This document shows, piece by piece, positions 15,733 through 23,239 of a stretch of 40,644 bases of DNA. Source of the stretch: Paracoccus beibuensis (GTDB lineage Bacteria > Pseudomonadota > Alphaproteobacteria > Rhodobacterales > Rhodobacteraceae); NCBI RefSeq assembly GCF_026162625.1, contig NZ_JAOTBD010000034.1, forward strand, positions 1 to 40,644. The letters run 5' to 3'. The translations under genes were made by a program, and so were the position numbers. Position 1 is the stretch's first letter; each line of letters opens with the position of its first letter. The notes beneath the pieces were generated by a model that saw nothing but the letters and a program-made list of their open reading frames with translations, ran no database searches and was not told the DNA's origin.

Positions 15733-15796
15733 TCAGATGTCTTCAATTGTGGATGCGCGCTTCACGTCAGATGCTCTGAATTGTGAGCGCGCGCTT
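15733..15796 (-). promoter_or_regulatory. tandem 30-bp direct repeats upstream of the capsid unit
   Basis: Two copies at 15733-15762 and 15767-15796 (34 bases start to start) match at 23 of 30 positions. On the minus strand each reads AAGCGCGC, then CACAATT, then CATCTGA with fixed spacing. They lie 58-121 bases upstream of the 79-residue gene. No strong promoter boxes follow, so an activator-dependent promoter is possible, with the repeats as the activator or helper-factor sites. Confidence 0.5.
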
Positions 15797-15858
15797 TTTG
15801 TAGTCTCGCCGGTCCTGAGCAGCGCACCGGCCAGGCTTTCGATGGGGGCGGGGGTCTG

Positions 15859-15882
15859 CCTCGCGCACGCGCGCGCACGAGG
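15859..15882. repeat. near-palindrome rich in GC steps
   Basis: A 24-base inverted repeat (CCTCG ... CGAGG outer arms, alternating GC/AC centre) lies in the 230-base gap between the HNH gene and the capsid unit. No U-tract. It may separate the replication and capsid units. Confidence 0.35.
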
Positions 15883-15966
15883 ACGGAAAAACTGTGTTAG
15901 CAAACGACGCGCTTACTCACAGCGGTCCCATGCTGGGCGGTTCGTGGGCTTTCGAGGGGGGCGGGG

Positions 15967-16248
15967 TCACAGTCTGCTCCGACGACGCTCTGCATGCCAT
16001 TGCCGGTGATGCAGCATGCACAACCAGCGCACTGCCATGGGCCGGTCATAGTCGTCGTGGTGGCCGTGGATCACAGCGCCTGCTTGGCCGTGTATAGCGC
16101 CGCATACCTCGCAAGGGCCGCGCTCGATGAGCCCTCGCCTGATGGCTGATGCCAAGGCGACATGCGCCCACTTGGCTTGCGGGTTGTTGCGGTCCCACTT
16201 CAGCTGAGGCGATGCAGCCATCAGGTTACCAGGCGCGCTCATGTCCAT
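15967..16248 (-). CDS. HNH-like small zinc-binding protein
   Basis: The product is 93 residues. It has a treble-clef HNH arrangement: CEVCG, then VIHGHHDDYDRPMAVRWLCMLHHRQWH, which gives the Cys pair, the HGHHDDY catalytic segment and the Cys-His zinc ligands. Small HNH proteins beside terminase/capsid genes assist DNA packaging cleavage in HK97-like phages. Here there is no terminase beside it, so it may adapt a helper phage's terminase, or act in replication. Its start overlaps the stop of the preceding gene by 10 bases, and it is the last gene of the replication operon. Confidence 0.8.
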   Translation of the reverse strand: MDMSAPGNLMAASPQLKWDRNNPQAKWAHVALASAIRRGLIERGPCEVCGAIHGQAGAVIHGHHDDYDRPMAVRWLCMLHHRQWHAERRRSRL

Positions 16249-16553
16249 GCCCTCGGGTCGCGCGGGTCATCGGTTGCCGCGTAATCCTCGAAGGCGAGAA
16301 CCACGGCAGCACTGACGGCGGGCGACATGGCCGATGAGCCATACTGACGGACTGACAAGACTGACAGAACCTCTGCCGATGCATCCGCTCCACTCTGCGC
16401 AGGAGCCATACTGACAGCCTGACGATACTGACAGAACCCACGCTCTGATTGCGCCTCTACGTTCGCAATCCTCCCAGAGTTGGGTTTTGTCAGTTCTGTC
16501 AGTGTGTCAGTACGCCACTCACCGGCCTTTGCCGCTTGAAGCCATCGGGTCAT
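16239..16553 (-). CDS. 104-residue protein whose gene carries the iteron array
   Basis: It starts MTRWLQAAKAGEWRTDTLTELTKP, overlapping the DUF3987 stop as ATGA. Its middle contains Q/S/V-rich stretches (CQYRQAVSM, VLSVLSVRQYG) that are translations of DNA repeats read in different frames. The C-terminus SAAVVLAFEDYAATDDPRDPRAWT looks like normal coding sequence. No family is recognised. The DNA repeats seem to be the constrained part, so much of the protein may be a tolerated linker. Confidence 0.55.
   Translation of the reverse strand: MTRWLQAAKAGEWRTDTLTELTKPNSGRIANVEAQSERGFCQYRQAVSMAPAQSGADASAEVLSVLSVRQYGSSAMSPAVSAAVVLAFEDYAATDDPRDPRAWT
16336..16514. repeat. iteron array, candidate replication origin
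   Basis: There are three units, each with three ACTGAC(A)/TGTCAGT copies spaced 8 and 9 bases. Unit 1 is 16336-16371 and unit 2 is 16403-16438, direct repeats with 32 of 36 bases identical and starts 67 bases apart. Unit 3 is 16483-16514, inverted, with about 25 of 32 matching. Since 67 is not a multiple of three, units 1 and 2 are read in different frames, so conservation is at DNA level. A partial unit lies at 17838-17866 inside the DUF3987 gene. The position next to primase genes suggests an origin. Confidence 0.65.
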
Positions 16554-18046
16554 GCCTGAACCTCCAACACGATCGGGTTGACGGAGAACAAACGCTTAGG
16601 GGCGCCGCCTTTCGGTCCAGGGGGAACCTCGACTGCGCGGACCAGATCAGCACTTTCGAGTGCGCGGATTGCCGGGTTGATTGTCTCCATGTCCAACAGG
16701 TGCGCCCGCTGTTTCCGCCGCACCTCGCGGGCAGTGAAGGTCTTCCAGCCTTCCTCTTGGATCAGTGCAGCAAGCGCCCTGGCGGAACGCTGGGCAGGAC
16801 CGCCGATGTGCTCGGCATAGGAGCGGCGAGCCATAGGCAGCAGGTAGCTCTCGACCAGATGCGCCGCACGGCCGAAGTGCTGGACCGTGATCTCGCTGGG
16901 CATGTCAGCCTCACCACTGGCCCAATCCAGCATTGCCATGACCAGCGACAGCCGCACTGCCAGTCCCGGCAGCTTGCCGATGAATGAAAGCAACAGCCCT
17001 TCGGCGTCTCCCTCCCATCTCCGGACCTCCAGACGGAAGGCGTCGAGCATGTCCCGTGCGGCCTCAGAGAAAGGGACAAACCACGGTCGCTGGCTGCCGT
17101 CCTCATCTGTCGGCATCTCCAGCGCCAGGAGGCGCCCGATAGCCGCGTCAATGAATGTCTCATCGTGGATACCATCAGGCCGCTTCACAGGCGCAGGATG
17201 CGGCCACACAGGCGCGAACCTCGCCAGCAGCCCGTCGTCGTCGGACTTCAGCAACAGGCTGCGCAGCTTGTCCGGCTGGATGCCTCCGAGAACTCCGATG
17301 GTCAGCCGGTCCACATAGACCGGATCTCGCCCCATCCTCTCGACAGAGAAGGAACGTCCGCCATAGGCTTCCAGCCAGAACGGCCGGTCAGATCCGCCAG
17401 AATAGCGCGACATGCCCTGCAGCCATCCTGCCAGTTCGTCTCTGGCAAGCAGCGTGCCCCGGGGCTGCCCTGCCATGATGACGGCCAGCTTCTCGACCGT
17501 GGCGTCTGAGACAGCCAGTCGAGGCATGACGGGCTCGGGACCGGGATTGGCAGATGCCGGCTTGGACGGCGGTTCGTCCCCCGCTTTGATGGCTGCCTTG
17601 ACCGCCTCTTTCCAAGCGCTCTCCGCCAGCTTGGCGACTTCGGCCTTGCTCCGCCACTCCTCCAGGTCGTTCCGGGCAGCTTCGCGCAAGCCACGCTCGA
17701 CCCGCTTGAGCGGAACCAGAACAGCGTCGATCGCTGGCGACTTTCCCGCCGACGGGCTGCCGATCACGACAGACCAGATGACCGGCGGCTCAGCCCAGCC
17801 CTGCCACGGCGACACCCAGCGAGTGTTCCCAATGAGAGAGCCACAAACTGACAGAACTGACGCAACGACGTAATCAGGCGGCGCGCCCTTGGCGACAGCT
17901 GCACCACGCAGCCAGGCAGCCCACTTCGGCAAGAACAGATCATCCAGCGCCAAGGCCGGCGGCTCCGGCAGATCCGTGCGCAGAAGGCGCGTGTCGGCGT
18001 CCGGCCATTCTGGCTTGAAGGGGATAGGTTCGGGCATCGCGTTCAT
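16550..18046 (-). CDS. DUF3987-family ATPase/helicase-like replication protein
   Basis: The product is 498 residues. An N-terminal helical segment (DLFLPKWAAWLRGAAVAKGAPPDYV, SVLSVCGSLIGNTRWVSPW) leads to a Walker A loop GSPSAGKSPA near residue 96. A coiled, Lys/Glu-rich insertion (about 110-165) follows, then the family core (GTLLARDELAGWLQGM, RPFWLEAYGGRSFSVERMGRDPVYVDRLTIGVLGGIQPD, LARFAPVWP). The C-terminus has a winged-helix look (FTAREVRRKQRAHLLDMETINPAIRALESADLV). DUF3987 proteins accompany primases in phages and satellites and probably act as the replicative helicase or initiator. The gene is ATGA-coupled on both sides. Confidence 0.85.
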   Translation of the reverse strand: MNAMPEPIPFKPEWPDADTRLLRTDLPEPPALALDDLFLPKWAAWLRGAAVAKGAPPDYVVASVLSVCGSLIGNTRWVSPWQGWAEPPVIWSVVIGSPSAGKSPAIDAVLVPLKRVERGLREAARNDLEEWRSKAEVAKLAESAWKEAVKAAIKAGDEPPSKPASANPGPEPVMPRLAVSDATVEKLAVIMAGQPRGTLLARDELAGWLQGMSRYSGGSDRPFWLEAYGGRSFSVERMGRDPVYVDRLTIGVLGGIQPDKLRSLLLKSDDDGLLARFAPVWPHPAPVKRPDGIHDETFIDAAIGRLLALEMPTDEDGSQRPWFVPFSEAARDMLDAFRLEVRRWEGDAEGLLLSFIGKLPGLAVRLSLVMAMLDWASGEADMPSEITVQHFGRAAHLVESYLLPMARRSYAEHIGGPAQRSARALAALIQEEGWKTFTAREVRRKQRAHLLDMETINPAIRALESADLVRAVEVPPGPKGGAPKRLFSVNPIVLEVQA

Positions 18047-18924
18047 GTGCTGGCCCCTTTCATCTGCAGAATGTCGTTCCAGTCGCGCCCCTGTGGCGCT
18101 GGAAGCAGGCTGACCGCCCAGCCCAAGGCATCGGCACGCTCGGCCAGCTTGTTGGCTGTGGTCATGCCCGCAGGATCTCCGTCGCTGGCGATAGTCAGGC
18201 GCTGCGGGTGGTCCGGAAGGCGCAAGCCCGCAACGCCGGGTGCGGACAATGCCGCCCAGATGCTCACAGGCCCGCGCAGCAGGCCGCTGGCGAGGCTCAA
18301 TGCCGTCTCGATCCCCTCAGCTACTACAAGGGGTCCATCGGCCTCAGTGAGTCGCACAGCGCCTCCCATGGCCGCGCCCTGCATGGCCTTGGCTGGCTCA
18401 ACATCTGCCTTCCCGCTTCCATCGGCGCGCAGATAGGTGCGATGGATCGCAGCCCACGGCAGCCCCTCGATCAGGGCCACCATCGCCGGATACCGCTTTG
18501 CCGTCGGGTGCCAGCATTCAGGATGGAAGCGCAGCGTTGACGGCAGGGGGCAAGTAATACCCCGACCGCGCAGATACCGCTCCGCAATTGTGCCGCCGAT
18601 CGGCAGTGCCTCGTTCCACGTCGCCAGCGCCTTGCGTTCGACCCGCTCGGCCTCCGCCCTGTCCTCGGCTTCCCGTCGGGCGACATCGGCAGCGCTGGGC
18701 GGCGTATAGGCTCCGCTGCCCTTAATGAGGCCGAGCCCTCGCAAAGCGTCCAGCACGTCAAGGAAGTCGCAGCCCGCTTTGCAGGACAGCAGTAGACGGC
18801 CGTCGTGACCGTCCCCGAGCGTCAGAGAGGGGCGCCTGTCTCCGTGCGCCGGGCAACAGGCCAGGCCATAGCTGCGATGCCATTTCCCGCGAAGGGCAAT
18901 GGTCAGGGATTGCGCGTCGCTCAT
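18043..18924 (-). CDS. zinc-finger/Toprim DNA primase
   Basis: The product is 293 residues. The N-terminal CHC2-type zinc finger is visible as CCPAHGDRRPSL followed by LLLSCKAGC (about 23-52). The Toprim domain carries VAEGIETALSLASG (catalytic Glu near 210) and IASDGDPAGMTTA (the D-x-D metal site near 250). DWNDIL near the C-terminus is the usual end of phage/plasmid primases of this type. It would synthesise RNA primers for the element together with the DUF3987 protein, to which it is ATGA-coupled (18043-18046). Confidence 0.92.
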   Translation of the reverse strand: MSDAQSLTIALRGKWHRSYGLACCPAHGDRRPSLTLGDGHDGRLLLSCKAGCDFLDVLDALRGLGLIKGSGAYTPPSAADVARREAEDRAEAERVERKALATWNEALPIGGTIAERYLRGRGITCPLPSTLRFHPECWHPTAKRYPAMVALIEGLPWAAIHRTYLRADGSGKADVEPAKAMQGAAMGGAVRLTEADGPLVVAEGIETALSLASGLLRGPVSIWAALSAPGVAGLRLPDHPQRLTIASDGDPAGMTTANKLAERADALGWAVSLLPAPQGRDWNDILQMKGAST

Positions 18925-19175
18925 TTCGCAGTGCCTTTCAGCATCGCATCCACGGCAGGCGCGACAGCCTCGGCCATGAGGTCGGGCAAGCTGCGTGCAT
19001 AGACATAGACCGGCTGGGCGGTCGGCCTGTCTTCGATAGCCTGGGCAGCTTCCAGCGCCGCCTCTATCGTCGGGTGACTGGCATGTTTCATGATGCCGCC
19101 GCGGACTCTGAGAATGATATCAAAGCCGGGGGTGACGCCGGGATAAATGCGGACGTCGAAGATCTTGCGGGTCAT
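18921..19175 (-). CDS. small protein between attP gene and primase (84 residues)
   Basis: The sequence runs [51 protein letters not shown] and ends MLKGTAK. A beta-rich first half and helical second half suggest a small folded protein. No family is recognised. ATGA overlaps on both sides (19172-19175 and 18921-18924) place it firmly in the replication operon, so it may be an accessory initiator or regulator. Confidence 0.65.
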   Translation of the reverse strand: MTRKIFDVRIYPGVTPGFDIILRVRGGIMKHASHPTIEAALEAAQAIEDRPTAQPVYVYARSLPDLMAEAVAPAVDAMLKGTAK

Positions 19176-19552
19176 AGCCGACCCTCCCCATAGACCAAGG
19201 GTGCAACCAGCGCGGCTCGCTCGGCGGTCAAACCGTGACGGTAGGCCAAGTGCAGCACGCGCAGGGCAGCGATACCGTCCATCCGCAAAGGCGTTGCCTG
19301 AGGGGCATGGCCGGCGTATAAGTCCTTCGAGAAGTTTGCCGCTTCGAAATTTGCCCCGGTTGCGCCCGCCAGCGCGCCGGGGTTTTTGCTTTTCGCAGCG
19401 GGAACACTCAGCGAACTGCCTGTGTCAGATTTGTGCCACGCCTGCCCGCGCGTTCTCGCCCCGTTCTGCCTCAACCCGCAGCATTCAGCAGGGGTGGAAA
19501 CAACGGGGCTTGCAGTAAATTCAGGGGGAGCGTATGTCCGTCCGTGGGACAC
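19172..19552 (-). CDS. main part of the attP-spanning gene (135 residues in the circle)
   Basis: In the integrated state the frame has no ATG: the first possible start is GTG at 19552 inside the core, and upstream is host serC antisense. In the excised circle the frame is completed from the left end and reads [17 protein letters not shown]..., 135 residues, with the ATG overlapping the int stop. The C-terminal part ([30 protein letters not shown]) looks like a real helical domain, and its stop is ATGA-coupled to the next gene. The sequence contains CC and HKSDTG motifs but matches no family I know. The minimal alternative is a 36-residue product from Met at 19282. Confidence 0.6.
   Translation of the reverse strand: MSHGRTYAPPEFTASPVVSTPAECCGLRQNGARTRGQAWHKSDTGSSLSVPAAKSKNPGALAGATGANFEAANFSKDLYAGHAPQATPLRMDGIAALRVLHLAYRHGLTAERAALVAPLVYGEGRL
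19510..19538 (+). promoter_or_regulatory. element-borne replacement promoter for serC
   Basis: TTGCAG (19510-19515), a 17-base spacer and TATGTC (19533-19538) point at serC, five bases before the core. The geometry is identical to the native TTGCGC-17-TAGGTC at 8744-8772: both -35 boxes start exactly 34 bases before the core. It lies on the antisense strand of the attP-spanning gene. Transcription would start about the first bases of the core and so make the full serC leader. Confidence 0.55.
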
Positions 19553-19569
19553 CCCTCCCCAACGAGGGG
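19544..19569. repeat. right attachment site (26-bp core)
   Basis: Perfect copy of 8778-8803. It forms the first 26 bases of the serC leader. To its left is the element's replacement promoter and to its right the remaining leader and serC. Left of the core the two copies share 7 of 11 further bases, so weak extended homology exists there. Confidence 0.92.
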
Positions 19570-19592
19570 CTTTTAGCTGGAAGGCTAGTCAC
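19544..19592 (+). ncRNA. serC mRNA leader, two-hairpin regulatory candidate
   Basis: This 49-base leader has a first hairpin in the core (CCCC, loop AACGA, GGGG; 19557-19569) and a second, TAGC/GCTA (19574-19577 with 19584-19587), that holds the ribosome site GGAAGG in its loop, eight bases before the ATG. A 'serC RNA motif' upstream of serC-serA in alphaproteobacteria is known from comparative genomics; this leader fits that place and general form, but I could not test it against the Rfam model. Covering of the ribosome site suggests translational control. Confidence 0.5.
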
Positions 19593-20738
<1,146 letters not shown>

Positions 20739-20747
20739 GCCGAACGG

Positions 20748-20769
20748 CCGGGGGACGTTGCGCCCCCGG
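20748..20769 (+). terminator. hairpin between serC and serA
   Basis: Stem CCGGGGG (20748-20754) / CCCCCGG (20763-20769) with an 8-base loop lies ten bases after the serC stop. No U-tract follows. It may lower readthrough or mark mRNA processing rather than end the operon. Confidence 0.4.
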
Positions 20770-20852
20770 ACCCCGCAGAACATTTCCAGACCCAAGCAGG
20801 ACATGCGTCGGCGCGGCCAAGGGCCCGGGCGCTTTGATGAAGGATGAATGAC

Positions 20853-22442
20853 ATGCCGAAGGTTCTCGTCTCCGACAAGCTGTCGGAAACCGCCGTTCAG
20901 ATCTTCCGCGATCGCGGCGTCGAGGTCGACTATCTGCCCGACCTGGGCAAGGACAAGGACAAGCTGGCCGAGGTGATCGGGCAGTATGACGGACTGGCGA
21001 TCCGCTCGGCCACCAAGGTGTCCGAGAAGCTGCTGGAGAACGCGACCAACCTGAAGGTGGTGGGCCGCGCGGGCATCGGGGTCGACAACGTCGACATCCC
21101 CGCGGCCAGCAAGAAGGGCGTGATCGTGATGAACACGCCCTTCGGCAACAGCGTCACCACCGCCGAACATGCTGTCGCGATGATGTTTGCCGTCGCCCGC
21201 CAACTGCCCGAAGCCAGCGTCAGCACCCATGCCGGCAAGTGGGAAAAGAACCGCTTCATGGGGGTCGAGCTCTTTAACAAGACGCTTGGCGTGATCGGCG
21301 CGGGAAACATCGGGTCCATCGTGATCGACCGGGCGCTGGGTCTGCACATGAAGGTGCTGGCCTATGACCCCTTCTTGTCCGAGGATCGCGCCAAGGACCT
21401 GGGCGTAACCAAGGTCGAGCTGGACGACCTGCTGGGAAAGGCCGATTTCATCACCTTCCACGTGCCGCTGACCGACAAGACCCGCAACATCCTGTCGCGT
21501 GAGGCCATCGCCAAGCTGAAGAAGGGCGTGCGGATCATCAACTGCGCCCGCGGCGGCCTGGTCGACGAGGAAGCCTTGGCCGAGGCGCTGAAGGACGGCC
21601 GCGTGGCCGGTGCGGCCTTCGACGTCTTTGCGGTCGAGCCTGCGACGGACAGCCCGCTCTTCAACCTGCCGAACGTCGTCGTGACCCCGCACCTGGGCGC
21701 ATCCACGACCGAGGCGCAGGAAAACGTCGCCCTGCAGGTGGCCGAGCAGATGTCGGACTACCTGTTGACCGGCGCCGTTCAGAACGCGCTGAACATGCCG
21801 TCGGTCACCGCCGAGGAGGCCGCCGTGATGGGCCCCTGGATCAAGCTGGCCGGCCACCTGGGCGCCTTCGTGGGCCAGATGACGGACGAGCCGATCAAGG
21901 CGATCAACGTCCTTTATGATGGCCTCGTGTCCGAAATGAACCTGAACGCGCTGAACGCGGCCGTGATCTCGGGCGTGATGAAGGCCACCAATCCGGACGT
22001 GAACATGGTCTCGGCCCCGGTGATCGCCAAGGAACGCGGGGTGCAGGTCTCGACCACGCGGCAGGACAAGGCCGGCGCCTACGAAGGCTATATCAAGGTC
22101 ACCTGCGTCACCGCCACGCGCGAACGATCCATCGCAGGGACCGTGTTCAGCGACGGCAAGCCGCGCTTCATCCAGATCCGCGGGATCAACGTGGATGCCG
22201 AGGTCGGCAGCCACATGCTGTATACCCGCAACAAGGACGTGCCCGGCGTGATCGGCGCGCTGGGGATGACGCTTGGCGACCTGGGCGTGAACATCGCGAA
22301 CTTCACCCTGGGCCGGGCCGCGAACGGCGCCGACGCCATCGCGATCCTCTACCTGGACGAGGCGATCGGCGACGCGGCTCTGGCCGCGCTGCAGAACACC
22401 GGCAAGTTCCTGCAGGCCCGCCGGCTGCAATTCGAGGTTTGA
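20853..22442 (+). CDS. serA: D-3-phosphoglycerate dehydrogenase
   Basis: SerA catalyses the first step of serine synthesis (3-phosphoglycerate + NAD+ to phosphohydroxypyruvate). The 529-residue product is the long form. Its parts are a catalytic domain with GRAGIGVDNVDI, a Rossmann NAD site GVIGAGNIGSIV, INCARGGLVDEEAL and the HLGAST active-site His; an intervening domain (about 320-450); and a C-terminal ACT domain (VPGVIGALGMTLGDLGVNIANFTLGR) where serine may bind. The start MPKVLVSDKLSE at 20853 has AAGGAT seven bases upstream. An ATG nine bases earlier is poorly placed. Confidence 0.97.
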   Translation: MPKVLVSDKLSETAVQIFRDRGVEVDYLPDLGKDKDKLAEVIGQYDGLAIRSATKVSEKLLENATNLKVVGRAGIGVDNVDIPAASKKGVIVMNTPFGNSVTTAEHAVAMMFAVARQLPEASVSTHAGKWEKNRFMGVELFNKTLGVIGAGNIGSIVIDRALGLHMKVLAYDPFLSEDRAKDLGVTKVELDDLLGKADFITFHVPLTDKTRNILSREAIAKLKKGVRIINCARGGLVDEEALAEALKDGRVAGAAFDVFAVEPATDSPLFNLPNVVVTPHLGASTTEAQENVALQVAEQMSDYLLTGAVQNALNMPSVTAEEAAVMGPWIKLAGHLGAFVGQMTDEPIKAINVLYDGLVSEMNLNALNAAVISGVMKATNPDVNMVSAPVIAKERGVQVSTTRQDKAGAYEGYIKVTCVTATRERSIAGTVFSDGKPRFIQIRGINVDAEVGSHMLYTRNKDVPGVIGALGMTLGDLGVNIANFTLGRAANGADAIAILYLDEAIGDAALAALQNTGKFLQARRLQFEV

Positions 22443-22449
22443 CCTTCCC

Positions 22450-22480
22450 GCCGCACGCCCCTAGCCATGGGGCGTGCGGC
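22450..22480 (+). terminator. strong hairpin after serA
   Basis: A perfect 12-bp stem (22450-22461 with 22469-22480, arms GCCGCACGCCCC / GGGGCGTGCGGC) with a 7-base loop begins 8 bases after the serA stop and is followed by CCTTGCC. A good candidate for the end of serC-serA. Confidence 0.6.
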
Positions 22481-22513
22481 CCTTGCCTGCCGCGCGCCAC
22501 GGTCAGGTGACGG

Positions 22514-23236
22514 ATGCGACTTTATGCGATCGGCGACATTCACGGACAGCTGGAGCTTCTGAAGGCGGCGCATCGGCGCATCTTCGACGATGGCGGGCCG
22601 GACGCGCCCATCGCTCATGTCGGCGACTTGATCGACCGCGGTCCCGACTCTCGCGGCGTGGTCGACTACCTGTTGCGCGGCCGCGATGCCGGGCGCCCCT
22701 GGGTCGTCATGCGCGGCAACCACGACCGCTTCCTGCCCGCCTTCATCGACCGGCCCGACTGGATCGACCCGGGCCTGTCGTCACGCCAGCACTGGGTGGA
22801 TCATCCGGGTTTGGGGGCGGCGGCCACGCTGCAGTCCTATGACATCGATCCCGATCAGCCCCGCGATGCGCTGCTGGAGGCCACGCGCGCCGCGGTGCCC
22901 CGGGCGCATGCCGACTTCCTGGCGTCGCTGCCGCTGTGGTTCCTGCATCCGCTGGCGCTGATCGTCCATGCCGGCGTCAGGCCCGGCATCGACCTGCGCG
23001 ACCAAGCCGAGGACGACCTTGTCTGGATCCGCAAGCCGTTCCTGGAAAGCGATGCCGACTTCGGCCCGCTGCTGGTCCATGGCCACACCGCGCTGGAGCG
23101 TCCGGCGCTTTACCGGAACCGGCTGAACCTGGACGGCGGCGCCGCTTACGGCCGCCCGCTTTCATCCGTGGTGATCGAGGACGGTGCCGTGCACCTGCTG
23201 ACCGACGAGGGCCGCGTGCCCATGCAGGAGGAGTGA
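22514..23236 (+). CDS. calcineurin-like metallophosphoesterase (PPP family)
   Basis: The product is 240 residues with the bacterial PPP-phosphatase signature: GDIHG at 7-11, GDLIDRGPDS around 37-46 and RGNHDRF near 72-78, plus later metal ligands in VHAGVRPG and VHGHTALERP. Such enzymes dephosphorylate Ser/Thr proteins or diadenosine tetraphosphate; the substrate is not defined here. The start MRLYAIGDIHG is fixed by the motif. The next gene starts three bases after its stop, so the two may be co-transcribed. Confidence 0.88.
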   Translation: MRLYAIGDIHGQLELLKAAHRRIFDDGGPDAPIAHVGDLIDRGPDSRGVVDYLLRGRDAGRPWVVMRGNHDRFLPAFIDRPDWIDPGLSSRQHWVDHPGLGAAATLQSYDIDPDQPRDALLEATRAAVPRAHADFLASLPLWFLHPLALIVHAGVRPGIDLRDQAEDDLVWIRKPFLESDADFGPLLVHGHTALERPALYRNRLNLDGGAAYGRPLSSVVIEDGAVHLLTDEGRVPMQEE

Positions 23237-23239
23237 CGG

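Larger units (their letters stand above)
8778..19569. mobile_element. capsid-encoding satellite-like integrative element in the serC leader
   Basis: The element is bounded by perfect 26-bp direct repeats (8778-8803 and 19544-19569), which makes one unit about 10.77 kb long. Gene content: integrase, excisionase-like protein, MerR-like and RHH regulators, RES-Xre toxin-antitoxin, HK97 capsid, prohead protease, HNH protein, DUF3987 ATPase, Toprim primase and small frames. All genes but one are on the minus strand. It lacks terminase, portal, tail and lysis genes, so it cannot be a complete phage. The size and gene types fit a phage satellite of the PICI/cf-PICI style, but with only two morphogenetic genes. 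Its serC-leader site and attP-spanning gene are described under findings. Confidence 0.85.

Noticed and set aside
15859..15882. Near-palindrome as an intrinsic terminator
   Set aside because: No U-tract on either strand and an unstable alternating GC/AC centre; kept only as a repeat.
16336..16514. Repeats as a CRISPR array
   Set aside because: Units are 32-36 bases but built of 6-7-base iterons, one is inverted, spacings differ and no cas genes are present.
8778..19569. Element as a complete temperate prophage
   Set aside because: No terminase, portal, tail or lysis genes and only 10.8 kb between perfect attachment repeats.
8778..19569. Element as a gene transfer agent cluster
   Set aside because: It has an integrase, primase and attachment repeats, and lacks the GTA tail and terminase genes found in Rhodobacteraceae.
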